A stretch of 64,000 bases of DNA from Saccharomycopsis malanga. Its lineage: Eukaryota; Ascomycota; Saccharomycetes; Ascoideales; Saccharomycopsidaceae. Below the pieces are notes generated by a model. It did not search any database, was not told the DNA's origin, and saw only the letters and a program-made list of their open reading frames with translations. This document shows positions 1 through 11,563 of this stretch, piece after piece. The position numbers and the translations under genes are program-made. The stretch covers positions 62,001-126,000 of the forward strand of contig CP025324.1 of assembly GCA_004014935.1 (NCBI GenBank), in the 5' to 3' direction. How positions within the stretch are numbered: position 1 is the stretch's first letter; each line of letters starts with the position of its first letter.

Positions 1-50
1 ATATATTTAAGAATATGAATGACATCACCACAAATTCTTATACCTGCCAT
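1..50 (-). CDS. possible N-terminus of a gene leaving the window (ERD2-like?)
   Basis: An ATG on the minus strand at 50 opens a frame that stays open to the window edge, 16 codons in all. The peptide contains R-I-x-G-D-x-x-H, which resembles the start of the ER retention receptor Erd2 (typically F-R-I-x-G-D-x-S-H). So short a stretch could be chance, and the identification is only a suggestion. The next gene on the same strand (FPR3) ends about 770 bases upstream. Confidence 0.2.
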   Translation of the reverse strand, partial: MAGIRICGDVIHILKY

Positions 51-816
51 ATTCGTCTTGACGACCAAGGTTAAATACTTCAGTATATATACTAAGTAGA
101 TTATTTGTAGGCCGCAAAGCGTAAAACACATAAAATTATGGAACAAATACAGTGTAATGACTGTGATAATGAAACCTATTATGTATTTTGATAGCTTTTC
201 CTGCAGGAGGTGAAATTTTCAATAACATATAGAAGCTAATTAGAACTGTTAAAAAAATCAAGCAAATAGTTTCCCGAGTCCAGTAACTTTCTCAAGAAAT
301 AATGTTATCGAGGTGTTTATTATTGAAAATCAATGAGTTTTTTTTTCCATATCATTTGAGGACCTCCATTTTGATTTTTCTAAGACTCGTACATTCCTCG
401 ATGTGAATGTCAACCAAAGACTATTCTACTGATAAGTAATACCCAATATAAACAGTTGCTCGCAACATCTTAAAATGTAGACGAAGAAATCAAAGCAAGA
501 AATACACTAGCTTTGAATCATATCTCAGACATTTGCATTTGTCTAAGTTGAACCTGGTACCATATTTAGATAGCCTAGAAAAGCTTATGCCCTAGTGCGA
601 AATAGTAATTCTGTTTTTCAAATCATAACAAAAACACATATAATAGTAAAAAACTTACGCCCAGTTTACAGGTTCCACAATAGTTTGAAATAACCATCTT
701 ACGACACGATAATACAATTGAATAACAAGCGTTCGATTTAGTTTACAGATACTTAGAAACCAGACTAAACTGTTCTAAAAAGTAAGGTTCAACAAATATG
801 ACAAAAATTGATTTGT
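51..816. other. intergenic, no gene seen
   Basis: AT-rich sequence beyond the 3' end of the FPR3-like gene. I see no convincing reading frame, tRNA or repeat-family copy here. Confidence 0.5.
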
Positions 817-1861
817 CTATTTGAAGGAGACAAGCTTGACGTCAAAGGTCAATTCAGAGTTGGATGGGATTCCAGGCAAAGATTGGGAACCGTAGGCAGC
901 AGCAGCTGGGATAATGATTCTTCTTTCACCACCAACAGCCATACCTTGGATACCAATGTCCCAACCACGGATAACCTCACCTTTACCCAATTTGAAACTA
1001 AATGGCTTGCCCTTCACGTTCTTGTCGAAAACCTTACCGTTCTTCAATTTACCAATGTAACGGACACCAACTTTGGCACCAGATTTGACCTTTGGACCTT
1101 CACCAACAGTTCTGTCTTCAATTACAACACCTGCAGTCAATGTTTGTTTGGTTACCTTCTTCTTTTCGGAAGAAGATGGGCCTTTTTCCAAGTTTTTATC
1201 AAACTTAACTTTTTTGTCAGCAGCTTCTTCTTTCTTAGATTTCTTGGCTGGTTTTTCCTTAGCAGCTTCTTCGGCTTCTTCAGCAGCTCTCTTCTTGTTT
1301 TCTTTTTTTTGCTGTTTCTTGGACTTCTTTGGTTCTGGCTTTTCTTCTTCCTTCTCTTCCTCTTCTTCTTCTTCCTCTTCCTCTTCCTCTTCATCATCAT
1401 TGTTGTCGAGAATTTCCTGAATCTTTCCGTCGGTATCACTAATGATTTCATCTTCGTCTGGAGTCAAGTCATATTCACCATCTTCATAGTCTTCGTCTTC
1501 ATAATCTTCACTGTCGTAGTCTTCTTCGTCGAAGTCTTCATCCTCGTCATCATATGGATGGTGAATGTAGTTACCAGTCAAATGTATTGGGTAAGAACCG
1601 GTAACAACAAAATAGACTTCTTCATCTGGAGAAATAGTAAGCTCAATAGCTTGTTGATATTGAATTTTAGGACTCAAAGTGCAAATAACAAACTCTTCGA
1701 CATCATCTTCAACATCATCATCGGACAAGTAATCGTCTTCTTCTTCTTCTTTCTCTTCCTCTTTTTTCTCTTCTTCTTCTTTCTTAGATTTCTTTGGAGA
1801 ATTCTTAGGAGACTTCTTTGGGGAGGCTTTTGGAGACTTCTTCACTTCTTTCTTTTCTTCT

Positions 1862-1893
<32 letters not shown>

Positions 1894-2145
1894 ATCAAGT
1901 TCGTCAGCAGATTCATCTTCAGAATCTTCTTCATCAGAATCCTCTTCATAATCATCAAGATCAAATTTTCTCTTCAATAAACGCAAAGTAGATGGCTCAG
2001 CATCATCATCAACAGCTTCTGGATCCAAAGCAGCCAATTTAATTTGGATGGAAACAGGAAAAGCCTCATTGATGGCTGGTGTAGGGGTAAATGGCTTCAA
2101 CGCAAGGTTGTAAGTGGAAATTGGAACAATTTGATTGTCAGACAT
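817..2145 (-). CDS. FPR3: FPR3/FPR4-type nucleolar FKBP peptidyl-prolyl isomerase
   Basis: 442 residues. The C-terminal 105 or so residues are a full FKBP domain with the usual active-site pattern: [34 protein letters not shown] and LTFDVKL. The N-terminal domain (about 1-90) is followed by long Glu/Asp-rich runs separated by Lys/Ser-Pro-rich segments, as in the nucleolin-like N-terminal half of yeast Fpr3/Fpr4. In that family the protein is nucleolar, acts as a proline isomerase and histone chaperone, and binds rapamycin/FK506. The ATG at 2145 starts [11 protein letters not shown], the usual family start. The FPR3 and FPR4 paralogues cannot be separated from sequence; a species outside the whole-genome duplication should have one gene. 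The acidic runs create a long antisense open frame that is not a gene. Confidence 0.93.
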
Positions 2146-2663
2146 TCTTATTATTTATTATCTATGTGTAAATTTGTCAATAAATTCTTCTAAAATATAA
2201 AAATTCGACACTGGAATACTATAAAAAAAATTTTTTTAGCTTATTGGGACTTATAATTATATATACATCGTCTCATCTTAAAAAGAAACCAGTGAAAAAA
2301 AATTTTTTTTTCCTTAATGTATAAAGCTGCGATATTATGTATGGGGCATGCGCGATACCAAAGGAGAGGTTCTATCATTGACATATGAGTATACATATAT
2401 ATATATATAGAAGAAATAAAATAAGAGTATAAGGCTCATATTGACATAGAATAAGAGTATAAAGCTCATATGAACATGAGCGAGTGTAAAAATAAGTAAA
2501 GCGACATTGATGTATAATATATAGAGTAGATATCCCATTTTCAAAAGAAAAGTAATATGGCAAAGTAGTGTAAAAACTGGAGTAAGAATTAGATGGAGAC
2601 AACGGTATGATTTATGATATTTTTCTCAGCTTTTATTGTAGCACTGAAGTCTCTTTCCAAGAC
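2146..2663. other. intergenic: FPR3 promoter and DPP1 3' flank
   Basis: 518 bases upstream of FPR3 and downstream of the DPP1-like gene, both on the minus strand. It holds an AT dinucleotide run near 2394-2410 and a two-unit tandem repeat, listed separately. No gene seen. Confidence 0.5.
2420..2479. repeat. 30-bp tandem repeat, two units
   Basis: Two adjacent 30-base units (2420-2449 and 2450-2479), both beginning AATAAGAGTATAA and containing GCTCATAT, with a few differences between units. Confidence 0.7.
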
Positions 2664-3575
2664 TTAATACCGCTGAGACTCCAAATCTTGAAATGTTCTG
2701 TGGTACGTTTCGTAAGAGTCGTCGGCATAGTCAACAATTTCAGCGTTTTCCAAATTGTTTTCTTCAATTAAAGCACAAGGGACGTAGCAAAGAGTAGTAT
2801 TGTAAGCAGGGAAATTTCTTTTGTAAGCCCAGTAGGCACAAATTGCACCGATGATACTACCCAACGCCACATCAGAATAACGATGACGCCAATCTTCTGT
2901 TCTGGAAATGGCGATCAAGCCAGCAAACAAGCTGGGAATAAAGGCAAAACAAGTTCGCCAAGCTCCAGTACGTTTATGGTAAGCTAACATTTGACCCACT
3001 AGCCAAAATGTAAGATAGCCTAAGCCTGCGAAACTGGTACTGGAATGGCCTGAAGGACAGGATCTCATACCGTCAATAAGCTTTTTGGAGTCTGTAGTTT
3101 GGCAAACGTCTTTGGGAAGCACATAAACATTGTCTTTTATACCAGGTTTTACCTCGCAACGAGAGATGAAGTCTGGTCTAGGTCTGCCTATCCAATTCTT
3201 GAGCATTCCAGTAAGGAAGACATTGACAGATAATGAAACAAGAAAGCCAGTGAAAGAGATCCATGTAACAAAAAGACGGTTTTCATTCGAGAGAGTAAGG
3301 CCAAGAATAACTATAACAAGGAAAGGTACAAGAATAGCATAAATGCCTAACTGGACAGTTGTAACACGTTCATGTTCAGTGAAAGTATGACTTATAGAGA
3401 GATCGTTGACATAGAATTCGCGCTCATAAGGTGGAGCATTGTAAAGAATACCATATATGATAAGCAAGATGATGGACCACACTAAATCGTTGATCCTCCA
3501 TCGAAAAAGAGTCTGTAGCATGCGGTTTTCATGGAGACCAAAATGGATTCTGTTTATCCTGCGAGTAAGCAGCAT
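2664..3575 (-). CDS. DPP1: DPP1/LPP1-type lipid phosphate phosphatase
   Basis: 303 residues of the PAP2 superfamily of membrane lipid phosphatases. All three catalytic motifs are present: KNWIGRPRP (about residues 124-132), PSGHSS (about 173-178) and SRTEDWRHRYSD (about 222-233), holding the two catalytic histidines. Several hydrophobic segments flank them, as expected for a six-helix vacuolar or Golgi membrane enzyme that dephosphorylates diacylglycerol pyrophosphate, phosphatidate and related lipids without Mg2+. Length is close to yeast Dpp1 (about 290). The ATG at 3575 is preceded by a stop-rich region. The gene is divergent from the inositol-transporter gene across a 2.2 kb spacer. LPP1 is the alternative name; DPP1 is chosen on overall resemblance. 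Confidence 0.85.
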   Translation of the reverse strand: MLLTRRINRIHFGLHENRMLQTLFRWRINDLVWSIILLIIYGILYNAPPYEREFYVNDLSISHTFTEHERVTTVQLGIYAILVPFLVIVILGLTLSNENRLFVTWISFTGFLVSLSVNVFLTGMLKNWIGRPRPDFISRCEVKPGIKDNVYVLPKDVCQTTDSKKLIDGMRSCPSGHSSTSFAGLGYLTFWLVGQMLAYHKRTGAWRTCFAFIPSLFAGLIAISRTEDWRHRYSDVALGSIIGAICAYWAYKRNFPAYNTTLCYVPCALIEENNLENAEIVDYADDSYETYHRTFQDLESQRY

Positions 3576-5758
3576 ATTTGTATATGAGTTTGCAAAGTAT
3601 GGTATATTATAGGATGTTCAATAGGTTCAGTATACAACGCTCACTGTTATGAACTTAGATTACTATTGGATGTGATTTTAATTTTCCGACGGTACACACT
3701 AGTCTGAGTAGTTTGAGAGATGTATACCATACGGCGGAACACTTAATGGGGGCGAAACGTTTCACTGGACACGTACGAGTCCGATCGGCCGTTTCGATGG
3801 CGAACATAGTAGGTAGTAAAACATCTTACTGAAATAATAGCTGAATAATTCTAAACTCAAAATTGTTATTTATTTTTAGAATTAAATGGTAATTTTGATA
3901 TAATCTATGCTTTTTTGCAAAGCTCAACCCAAAAGAGCGCGTAGCCATTATAGCTAAAGTGTAACAAAATAAGTTGCATCAAGCAGTTCTATACATTGTT
4001 AATTTGCCAGTATCAAAATAAAAGTTCTAAGTTTTCTTTAAATAATAAAAACCTCCTCAATAAAATGTAGTAGTAACTCGACTGAAACAAAAAAATTAAT
4101 TTTTAAAAAAATAGCAGTTTGATCTAATCACTTACATAGGCCAGACCCTTTTAATTGTCTACATCTCAGTAAGTTAAAAGCCCAATGGTAAAAATCGGTC
4201 AATTCACATTTTATTTTTTATCATGTGCAAATAGTTTAAAATTTATTGTAAAAAAACTCAAATTTTTAAAAAACTTTTGTTTGAATTACTATAAATATTC
4301 CTTGATTTTAAATTTCTATCTAATTAATACATATTTTTTATCTTTTATCTGTTGTTAGGGCTAAAAAAACAGCTGATAACATCTATAATAATGTAGTTTA
4401 TCAAAATTGATAAGTATCGTATATACTGTTCTCTTTGAGATACTCAATTCAACAGAAACAGATCGTTTTAAAGATATATAATCCAATTCTTGGAACAAAA
4501 TACGAAAACATATCTTTTCTTTTCGTGAAAATCTAGTGACTAATTTACAGTTATTAATCAAAGTCAATATGGGTATTACCTATTTAAATTACCAACAACA
4601 ATAATAGGCTATTTTAGCAATACACCAATGTACAACAAATTCAAGAGTGCCAAAAATATCAAAATACTATACTATACTGCACTTTCTTTCTGAACTGTAA
4701 TTTAACGGATATCTACTAGTACTAATAAAACCACTACTTGGTCTTACAGTAGAATACAAGCCAACATGACTTTCAACTCTGGTGATTGATCATGTTGTAC
4801 TGTTTAATCGAAAAACCTATTATAGTGATAACAAAATAATGACTACTGAACTCATAACGCTATAATTGCAACGGTAATAATACAATCAACTAATTCCTGA
4901 CAATAGCGTAATTCAAGAATAGCAACACTCTACTGCACCAATATACAATAATTATTCTCTTGCTTTTATTCAACAGACAGATTGTAATTGGTTCAGCCTT
5001 ATATGGTTAGTATATTTAGCAATAGTCTCCACCATACTATTACTTCAACCGTACACCCAGACCTCAATGAAAATATGGCGTGTATTCACACATCGGGGAA
5101 TCTAAGCAAGCGCACCGGCGACTGCCTTTCCCAAATAGGCAATCGCTCGGTAAAACAGCGAGATTATTACCTCTTGCTATATGATAGTGTTGTCCCTCTC
5201 CGAAACCTCAGTATCGCTTAACTTTGACCCTTGGATGTGTGACATATTGGTATCTTAATGTTCTCGCGACGTTCAGCTTTCAATCCAGCCCTCCTTTGGC
5301 TATGCTAAAACTTGGAGAAGACCCTGATTTTCTCCTTTGAAAAATTTGCTTCTCAACATTTGCTTTTCTCCGTCCTCACGTCCTCCCAGGTCCCCAGTCT
5401 AGCTGCGGGCACCCTGCAGCTCCTGCAGTCAACGCGCAGCAGCTTATGCTTTCGCCAGAATTCTATAAAGTTCCACTCATTTCCCAAATCAACCATTTCG
5501 AAACCAGTTGTTTTCAACTAAGATCTTGAGTTTCGCTCTCTTATCATTATCTAATTCTGCTATTGCCTGATTGAGTAATCACTCTTTGGTCTCTTGCCTT
5601 CCTTCTTTTCTTTCTGATTCTACGAAGATTGTGCCCTTATTTTCCATTTTAATTGATCACGCTCTTATCAATTATATATGACCCGGGGATTCCACAATTT
5701 CTAAACGCCGACTATCAATTGATTTATCAATACCATATTTGGAAACACATAACTCAAA
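3576..5758. other. long divergent intergenic region (DPP1/ITR)
   Basis: 2.2 kb between divergent genes. The DPP1-proximal part holds a CGG/CCG-rich patch (CCGATCGGCCG near 3781-3791) of the sort zinc-cluster regulators bind. The middle is very AT-rich. Nearer the transporter are two G+C-rich patches, one with an inverted repeat (5118-5146) and one with AGCTGC/GCAGCT arms (about 5400-5430). The short open frames here have no codon bias or homology I recognise. I found no inositol-response element of the CATGTGAAAT type. Confidence 0.5.
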
Positions 5759-7435
5759 ATGTCAACAGAAAAAACCGTCTCGGCGGTGTCACATACTGAC
5801 GATTTCGACTCAAGTGCTGGTTCTTCAAGCTCAGTGTCGAATGCTAAAATCGTCCCTATAAATAACGAAGACAACACACTGGTACTTCTAACATTCAACA
5901 ACACATCTGCCAGTGCTTTGGTTCTTATTCTTACCTTCGCTGCTTCTATATCTGGTTTTCTTTTTGGTTATGACACTGGTTACATTTCTTCTGCGTTGGT
6001 TTCCATTGGCACCGACTTGGATGGCCATGCCCTTTCTTACGGTCAGAAAGAATTGATTACTAGTGCAACCTCTCTTGGTGCTTTGATAGGTGCTATTTTT
6101 GCTGGTATTTTTGTTGACTTTTTCGGCAGAAAGCCTATCCTTATGGCCTCCAACATCTTGTTTATTGCTGGCAGTGCTATGCAAACCGGTTGCCATTCTG
6201 TTGGTGTGATGATGGGAGGCAGATTTGTTATGGGTATTGGTGTTGGTATTGGTTCCTTATGTGCTCCTCTTTTCATTTCTGAACTTGCTCCTTCAAACGT
6301 CAGAGGAAGATTGGTTGTTTTCTATGTTTTGGGTATAACCGGCGGTCAATTGATTGCTTATGGTATTGGTGCTGGTTTGAATAAAGTGGATAACGGTTGG
6401 AGAATTCTTGTTGGCTTAAGTATGTTGCCTCCATTCGTCCAACTTTCCATGTTCTTCTTTTTGCCTGACACTCCAAGATTTTACTTAATAAAACATAAAA
6501 CCGAAAAGGCTAGGGAAGTATTGCTCAAAATTTATCCTAATGTTGATCAATCATTAATTGATGCCAAAATCGATGAGTTGATAAAAATCAACAATGAAGT
6601 TCCAGGTGATAACTTTTTCCAAAAGACATGGAATGCTACTAAGGAAATTCACACTGTCCCTTCAAATTTTCGTGCTTTGCTTATATCTTGTGGTTTGCAA
6701 GGTATTCAACAGTTTTCTTCTTGGAACTCTCTTATGTATTTCTCTGCCACTATTTTTCAAACAGTTGGTTTCAAAGATTCTGCAGCAGTGTCCATTATCA
6801 TTGCAGGTACAAACTTTGTCTTTACTCTTGTGGCGTTTTTCATCATCGATAAGGTTGGTAGAAGAAAGATTTTGCTCATTTCTGTACCTGGTTTGATCAT
6901 TGCCCTTGTTGTTTGTTCTATTGCATTCCACTTTTTGGACATCGACTTTTCTAAGAACAGCGCCATTGTAAATACTGAAGGCTCCATCTCCGGCTGGGGT
7001 ATTGTCATCATTGTTGCCATGATCTGTTTTGCTGCTTGTTACGCCGTTGGCATTGGTAACGTTCCATGGCAACAATCTGAACTTTTCCCCCAATCTGTTC
7101 GTGGTGTTGGCTGTTCATACTGTACTGGCGTCAATTGGGGTGGTTCCTTGATTATTGCTTCTACCTTTTTAACCATGATGGAAAATATCACTCCTACTGG
7201 TACTTTCGCCTTCTTTGCTGGCTTGCTTTTGATTTCCTGGATTCTGATCTACTTCATGTATCCTGAACTCAGCGGATTGGAGTTGGAAGAAACCAAAAAG
7301 GTCTTGACTGGTGGCTTCAACGTCAAAGTATCCGAAAGATTAGCCAAAGAAAGAAGAAAAGCTAACGCTAATGCTGTTCTTGATTTCAATGCCGAGAAGA
7401 AGATTACTTCTGCCGAGGTTGTTGAGTCTGTTTAA
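5759..7435 (+). CDS. ITR1: ITR1/ITR2-type myo-inositol:proton symporter
   Basis: 558 residues, a sugar-porter-family major facilitator with 12 predicted membrane helices from about residue 50 to 510. Diagnostic features: [15 protein letters not shown] in helix 1, GRKPI after helix 2, [12 protein letters not shown] after helix 6, VGRRKI after helix 8 and [11 protein letters not shown] after helix 12. The PDTPR form and the C-terminal block match yeast Itr1/Itr2 rather than hexose carriers. Expected role: proton-coupled uptake of myo-inositol at the plasma membrane for phosphatidylinositol synthesis. The ATG at 5759 gives a hydrophilic N-terminal tail of the usual length. Convergent with VPS4. 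One of the few CTG codons (7244) falls inside helix 12. Confidence 0.9.
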   Translation: MSTEKTVSAVSHTDDFDSSAGSSSSVSNAKIVPINNEDNTLVLLTFNNTSASALVLILTFAASISGFLFGYDTGYISSALVSIGTDLDGHALSYGQKELITSATSLGALIGAIFAGIFVDFFGRKPILMASNILFIAGSAMQTGCHSVGVMMGGRFVMGIGVGIGSLCAPLFISELAPSNVRGRLVVFYVLGITGGQLIAYGIGAGLNKVDNGWRILVGLSMLPPFVQLSMFFFLPDTPRFYLIKHKTEKAREVLLKIYPNVDQSLIDAKIDELIKINNEVPGDNFFQKTWNATKEIHTVPSNFRALLISCGLQGIQQFSSWNSLMYFSATIFQTVGFKDSAAVSIIIAGTNFVFTLVAFFIIDKVGRRKILLISVPGLIIALVVCSIAFHFLDIDFSKNSAIVNTEGSISGWGIVIIVAMICFAACYAVGIGNVPWQQSELFPQSVRGVGCSYCTGVNWGGSLIIASTFLTMMENITPTGTFAFFAGLLLISWILIYFMYPELSGLELEETKKVLTGGFNVKVSERLAKERRKANANAVLDFNAEKKITSAEVVESV

Positions 7436-8469
7436 AAAAAAAACATTTTACGCTTGTATGTTTCAGTTTTTATTTTGTTAATGTTTTATTTTATTTCAAC
7501 AAGTATGACTTGTTGTCTGGCACGGTTTTGTTTGTTTGTTTTTACTTTAGTTTTGTTTTTGATTGCTACTTCACTATCACTTTTATCTTGGATCATTTAC
7601 TTGTCTTTGACACTCCATTAATAATTCAAAGCATTTCATTTTCCCATTGATAGACTGCTACACTTCTTGTTATTGTCATTTGTTTTCATCTTGGGATTTG
7701 CATCTTTATGGAACGAACCAGTCGTGAAGGAAAGTCTAGAATATCATGGATTAGAATATGATGTATTTATTACTATTCATAATTGGCAGCTTATATTGTA
7801 AGGTTGACATACTCAAAGACTTATTCATAACACTTTTTTCTACTAGAAAATGTCAAATATGCAGTACTATCATATACTATTTATGCTGTACTCAAAATAT
7901 AGGAAGCAATTTCAAATCATTACAACAATATATTGTCTGTTTGCAATTTACTAAACCTTCAATCACTTAGTTTGTTTGACTTGGGCAGTTGTTTTGAGTT
8001 TGCAAATCATCGCACGATCTCTTAAAAATAAAATCTTGAGAACTGGTCATTTGCGAAGTTGAATGAATTTTGGTTTATAAGAGAACATTCTATTAAAGTT
8101 TAATATACAGTTTAATTGAACAAAAAAGCATCATATTGATCATAATTTGACTGTAAGAACAAGATTTGATTAGATTTTTATCAAAATTTCAACATTGTAG
8201 CTCTAGCATAGTTTATTACAAGGCTCGATAGGTCCGACAACTCACGGCTTTTAAATCTAGGTTTACTTGTGGTAGTAATACTCAAGCAATCCAGCAAATC
8301 TCAGCTACGTCTTGGAACATACTTGAAAGCGTAAAAAGTATATTGACTTGAAGGTATGCAAAAATTAATAAAAAAAGTGGTAATAACAAAGCGATAATAA
8401 AAATTTTGAAAAAAAATGGTAAACTATTAACCGTGAAAAAATAAAAATTGTAGAATGTAAAAAACCATT
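7436..8469. other. convergent intergenic region (ITR/VPS4)
   Basis: About 1 kb between two 3' ends, T-rich just after the transporter stop (likely 3' UTR) and AT-rich throughout. No gene, RNA or repeat recognised. Confidence 0.5.
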
Positions 8470-9780
8470 TTAATTACCTTCTTGGCCAAAATCTTTGGTG
8501 AACTGATCCTGTTTGTCCAAATCTTCTTTGTTAACGGTTGGTCTGGCTGTTTTGACCGCTTTCAAAAAATCTTTCAATGTCAATTCAGGTTCTTTCAATT
8601 CGTCAGCCTCGATATCCATCCAGTTCTTTTCTATTGCGCCGGCGGCACCAGGTGAGCATGGAATCAATCTTGTTTTTCCATCGTCACATTCTATTGGTTT
8701 AAAATGAGTTGCCGACTGTATTTTCCTTATTGGTTCCATTAATGCGTCTCTTACAATTACAGATATATCGGAGCCAGAGTAACCATCAGTCATCTCTGCT
8801 AGCACTTTGTAGTCGTTTTTACTCAAGGAACAAGGGGTGGTTCCAACGTTAAGTTCGAACATTCTGATTCTGGCCTGCACATCAGGAAGACCTATATAAA
8901 TTCTTTTTTCGAAACGTCTTCTGATAGCGGCATCCAACTGCCAAGGGATATTAGTAGCACCTAGCACCAACACTCCTGAGGCGTCATTTCCAACACCGTT
9001 CATCTGCACCAACAATTCAGTTTTGATTCTTCTAGACGCCTCTGATTCGCCTTCGCCTCTTGGCCCGCAGAGCGCATCGACCTCATCTATAAAAATGATC
9101 GATGGTTTGTTCTCTCTGGCCATCTTGAACAATTGTTTAACCAATCTCTCAGACTCACCCATCCATTTGGACACCAAATCTGAGGAAGACACAGAAAAAA
9201 AGGTGGAGTTAGCTTCGGTAGCAACAGCCTTTGCTAAAAAGGATTTACCGGTACCAGGTGGTCCAAACAACAAGATACCATTGATTGGCTTACGCTTACC
9301 GGTGAACAAATGAGGAAATTTTACAGGTAAAATAACAGCCTCTTTCAATGCATTCTTTGCAGGCTCTAAACCAGCAACATCATCCCACTTTACATTTGGC
9401 TTTTCACTCAAAATAGAGCCTGCTAAAGCATTCTTCAACTTCTTTGTCTCTCCATCGTCATTGGCATCGTCATCAGAACCTCCAGCTCCTCCTCCTGCCT
9501 TTGCCTTCGTTGACGAGCCATTGCCTGGGTTCGCCTCTGCCGCTTTCTCCTCCTTATCCAAGTGCTCTTTCAACTTTTCTGCACGAGCCAAGTATTCTGT
9601 GAACTTCGCCTTGAGAATCTCCTTGGTTTTCGGGTTCTTTTCATACTTCATTGCAAGCATCAAGTAATCAAGCCCATTGAAATAAAGCTGATGTGCATCC
9701 GCATACCGTGTAGCAGAGTCTGCCTCCACGGCATCACGTATAAGATTTATGCCTTTCGTGAGGAAATCTTGATTAGACAT
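8470..9780 (-). CDS. VPS4: VPS4, AAA ATPase of the ESCRT pathway
   Basis: 436 residues, the same length as yeast Vps4. An N-terminal MIT domain (about 1-78, helical, [16 protein letters not shown]) is followed by a Gly/Asp-rich linker and one AAA module: Walker A GPPGTGKS (about 174-181), Walker [11 protein letters not shown] (about 228-237), arginine-finger segment RRRFEKR, then the Vps4 C-terminal helix with [14 protein letters not shown]. Vps4 disassembles ESCRT-III on endosomes and is needed for multivesicular-body sorting. The ATG at 9780 begins directly with the MIT domain. Divergent from HOM2. Confidence 0.97.
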   Translation of the reverse strand: MSNQDFLTKGINLIRDAVEADSATRYADAHQLYFNGLDYLMLAMKYEKNPKTKEILKAKFTEYLARAEKLKEHLDKEEKAAEANPGNGSSTKAKAGGGAGGSDDDANDDGETKKLKNALAGSILSEKPNVKWDDVAGLEPAKNALKEAVILPVKFPHLFTGKRKPINGILLFGPPGTGKSFLAKAVATEANSTFFSVSSSDLVSKWMGESERLVKQLFKMARENKPSIIFIDEVDALCGPRGEGESEASRRIKTELLVQMNGVGNDASGVLVLGATNIPWQLDAAIRRRFEKRIYIGLPDVQARIRMFELNVGTTPCSLSKNDYKVLAEMTDGYSGSDISVIVRDALMEPIRKIQSATHFKPIECDDGKTRLIPCSPGAAGAIEKNWMDIEADELKEPELTLKDFLKAVKTARPTVNKEDLDKQDQFTKDFGQEGN

Positions 9781-10474
9781 AATGTTTAGGTATCTTATAT
9801 TTCAATAATTCAAATGTGTATCTTATATTCCAAAAACTTTTATATTTCAATGATTACTAATGCGCCTTCCAATATCTTAAATGTACACCGAAAACCTCCA
9901 AAACTCTATATAAAGTGTACTTCTATCCAATAGTTCTTGTTCTGTAACACCTGTGAAGACTTGCTATCTATTGAACATGAGTTAAACGTCTCTCTCCTAC
10001 CTTGATTCAACCAGATGGCGCTCAACTGTTGATATCTCGAAAACGGAAATCAAAACATTGCCATTACCCGGGAGTACCTTTAATGATGTGATGCATGTAT
10101 CTGTCGAGTTATGCGTTAAAGGTATGAAAATTATGTCATGCATAGATATGCATAAATCTGCACTGGTCTGCGAACCGGCCCGGTCTCATGACTCACTAAG
10201 TATGCCCCATCATAGTGGTGGGTTGTTCCTTTTTTTCAGCCTTTGGTAGGACCCCGAGTATTCATATATAGATTGAATCATCGAAGATACTGATTTTTTC
10301 AGATTTGTCAAATTCTTTTTTTTTTTTTTGCCTCACAAAATACTTGAAAAAACTTGTTTATTAGAACATTTTCGATAGTTTGTCCAATATAAAGCGTTGG
10401 AGCTTGAAGAAATACTGTATTGAAAAAGCATAGACTTAATAATCAGCTTCAGATCGAATAATATTAGCATAGAA
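9781..10474. other. divergent promoter region (VPS4/HOM2)
   Basis: 694 bases. It contains a perfect Gcn4 site (listed separately), three ATGCAT hexamers (10091, 10138, 10148) and a T-run near 10317-10329 on the HOM2 side. The open frame at 10058-10249 has no support. Confidence 0.6.
10188..10195. promoter_or_regulatory. Gcn4 site upstream of HOM2
   Basis: ATGACTCA, a perfect match to the Gcn4 bZIP consensus TGACTCA, 280 bases upstream of the HOM2 start. HOM2 is a classic general-amino-acid-control target in yeast, so the placement fits. Confidence 0.7.
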
Positions 10475-11563
10475 ATGGTTAAAAAGGCAGGTGTTTTGGG
10501 TGCCACTGGTAGTGTTGGTCAGAGATTTATCCTTCTTCTCGAAAACCACCCAAATTTTGTGATTCACAAGCTTGGTGCCTCGAAGAGAAGCGCTGGCAAA
10601 CGTTATGCTGACGCAGTAGTATGGAAGCAAACTGACCTATTACCAGAGGCTGCCAAGGATATTATTGTTGAGGAATGTACCTATGAGGCATTTAAGGATT
10701 GTGATGTAGTGTTTAGCGGTCTCGATGCTGACTTTGCTGGCCCAATCGAACAAGAGTTTTTCACCAAGGGACTTGCTGTTGTTTCCAATGCTAAGAACTA
10801 CCGTCGTGAGCCTGATGTTCCTCTTGTTGTTCCTATCGTGAACACTGATCATATTGACATTGTTGAAGAAAAGGTCAAGGCTGCCAAGGCTAAAGGTGAA
10901 AAACTAGGCTTTATTATTTGCATTTCCAACTGCTCTACTGCTGGTTTAGTAGCCCCTTTGAAGCCACTTGTTGAAGCCTTTGGCCCAATTGATCTTTTGA
11001 CCGTTACCACCCTCCAGGCAATTTCCGGTGCCGGTTTTAGTCCTGGTTATCCTGGTATTGACATATTGGATAATATTGTACCATATATCAGTGGTGAAGA
11101 GGAGAAAATGGAGTGGGAAACCAAGAAGATTCTTGCTCCTGTCAATGCCCAGAAAAATGGGTTCGATCTTCTCAAGGACGATGATATCAAAGTCTCAGCA
11201 CAGTGTACCCGTGTTCCTGTAAGTGACGGCCACACTGAATGTGTTAGTCTCAGATTCAAAAACAGACCAGCCCCACTGGTTGATCAGGTCAAAAAAGTGC
11301 TTAGAGAATACGTATGCGATGCTTATAAGGTTGGCTGTCCTTCTGCTCCAAAAAACCCTGTTATTGTCTTGGAAGAGAATGACAGACCTCAGCCTCGTTT
11401 AGACAGAAACAGAGGTAACGGTTACGCCGTCAGTGTTGGCAGAATTAGAGAGGACCCAGTATTGGACTTGAAAATGGTCGTATTGTCTCACAACACCGTC
11501 ATTGGTGCTGCTGGTGCCGGTATTTTGATTGGTGAGTACTTGGTTGCCAAAAACATTATATGA
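10475..11563 (+). CDS. HOM2: HOM2, aspartate-semialdehyde dehydrogenase
   Basis: 362 residues, matching the family length of about 365. It begins with the NADP-binding motif GVLGATGSVGQRF (about residues 6-18), then SNCSTAGL with the catalytic cysteine (about 152), the substrate/active-site block QAISGAGFSPGY, the catalytic histidine segment VPVSDGHTE, and the C-terminal HNTVIGAAGAG. It catalyses the second step of the threonine/methionine branch from aspartate, reducing aspartyl phosphate to the semialdehyde in the cytosol. The ATG at 10475 (context AAATGG) begins three residues before the dinucleotide-binding strand. Codon use is that of a well-expressed gene, with no CTG except one at the PLVDQ position. 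Confidence 0.97.
   Translation: MVKKAGVLGATGSVGQRFILLLENHPNFVIHKLGASKRSAGKRYADAVVWKQTDLLPEAAKDIIVEECTYEAFKDCDVVFSGLDADFAGPIEQEFFTKGLAVVSNAKNYRREPDVPLVVPIVNTDHIDIVEEKVKAAKAKGEKLGFIICISNCSTAGLVAPLKPLVEAFGPIDLLTVTTLQAISGAGFSPGYPGIDILDNIVPYISGEEEKMEWETKKILAPVNAQKNGFDLLKDDDIKVSAQCTRVPVSDGHTECVSLRFKNRPAPLVDQVKKVLREYVCDAYKVGCPSAPKNPVIVLEENDRPQPRLDRNRGNGYAVSVGRIREDPVLDLKMVVLSHNTVIGAAGAGILIGEYLVAKNII

Noticed and set aside
808-1980. 390-codon plus-strand open frame opposite FPR3
   Set aside because: It is the antisense shadow of the Glu/Asp/Lys-rich FPR3 coding sequence; the product is a run of Phe/Leu/Ser with no domain.
4988-5221. 77-codon open frame upstream of ITR
   Set aside because: Starts only at TTG, has no recognised homology, and lies in promoter sequence.
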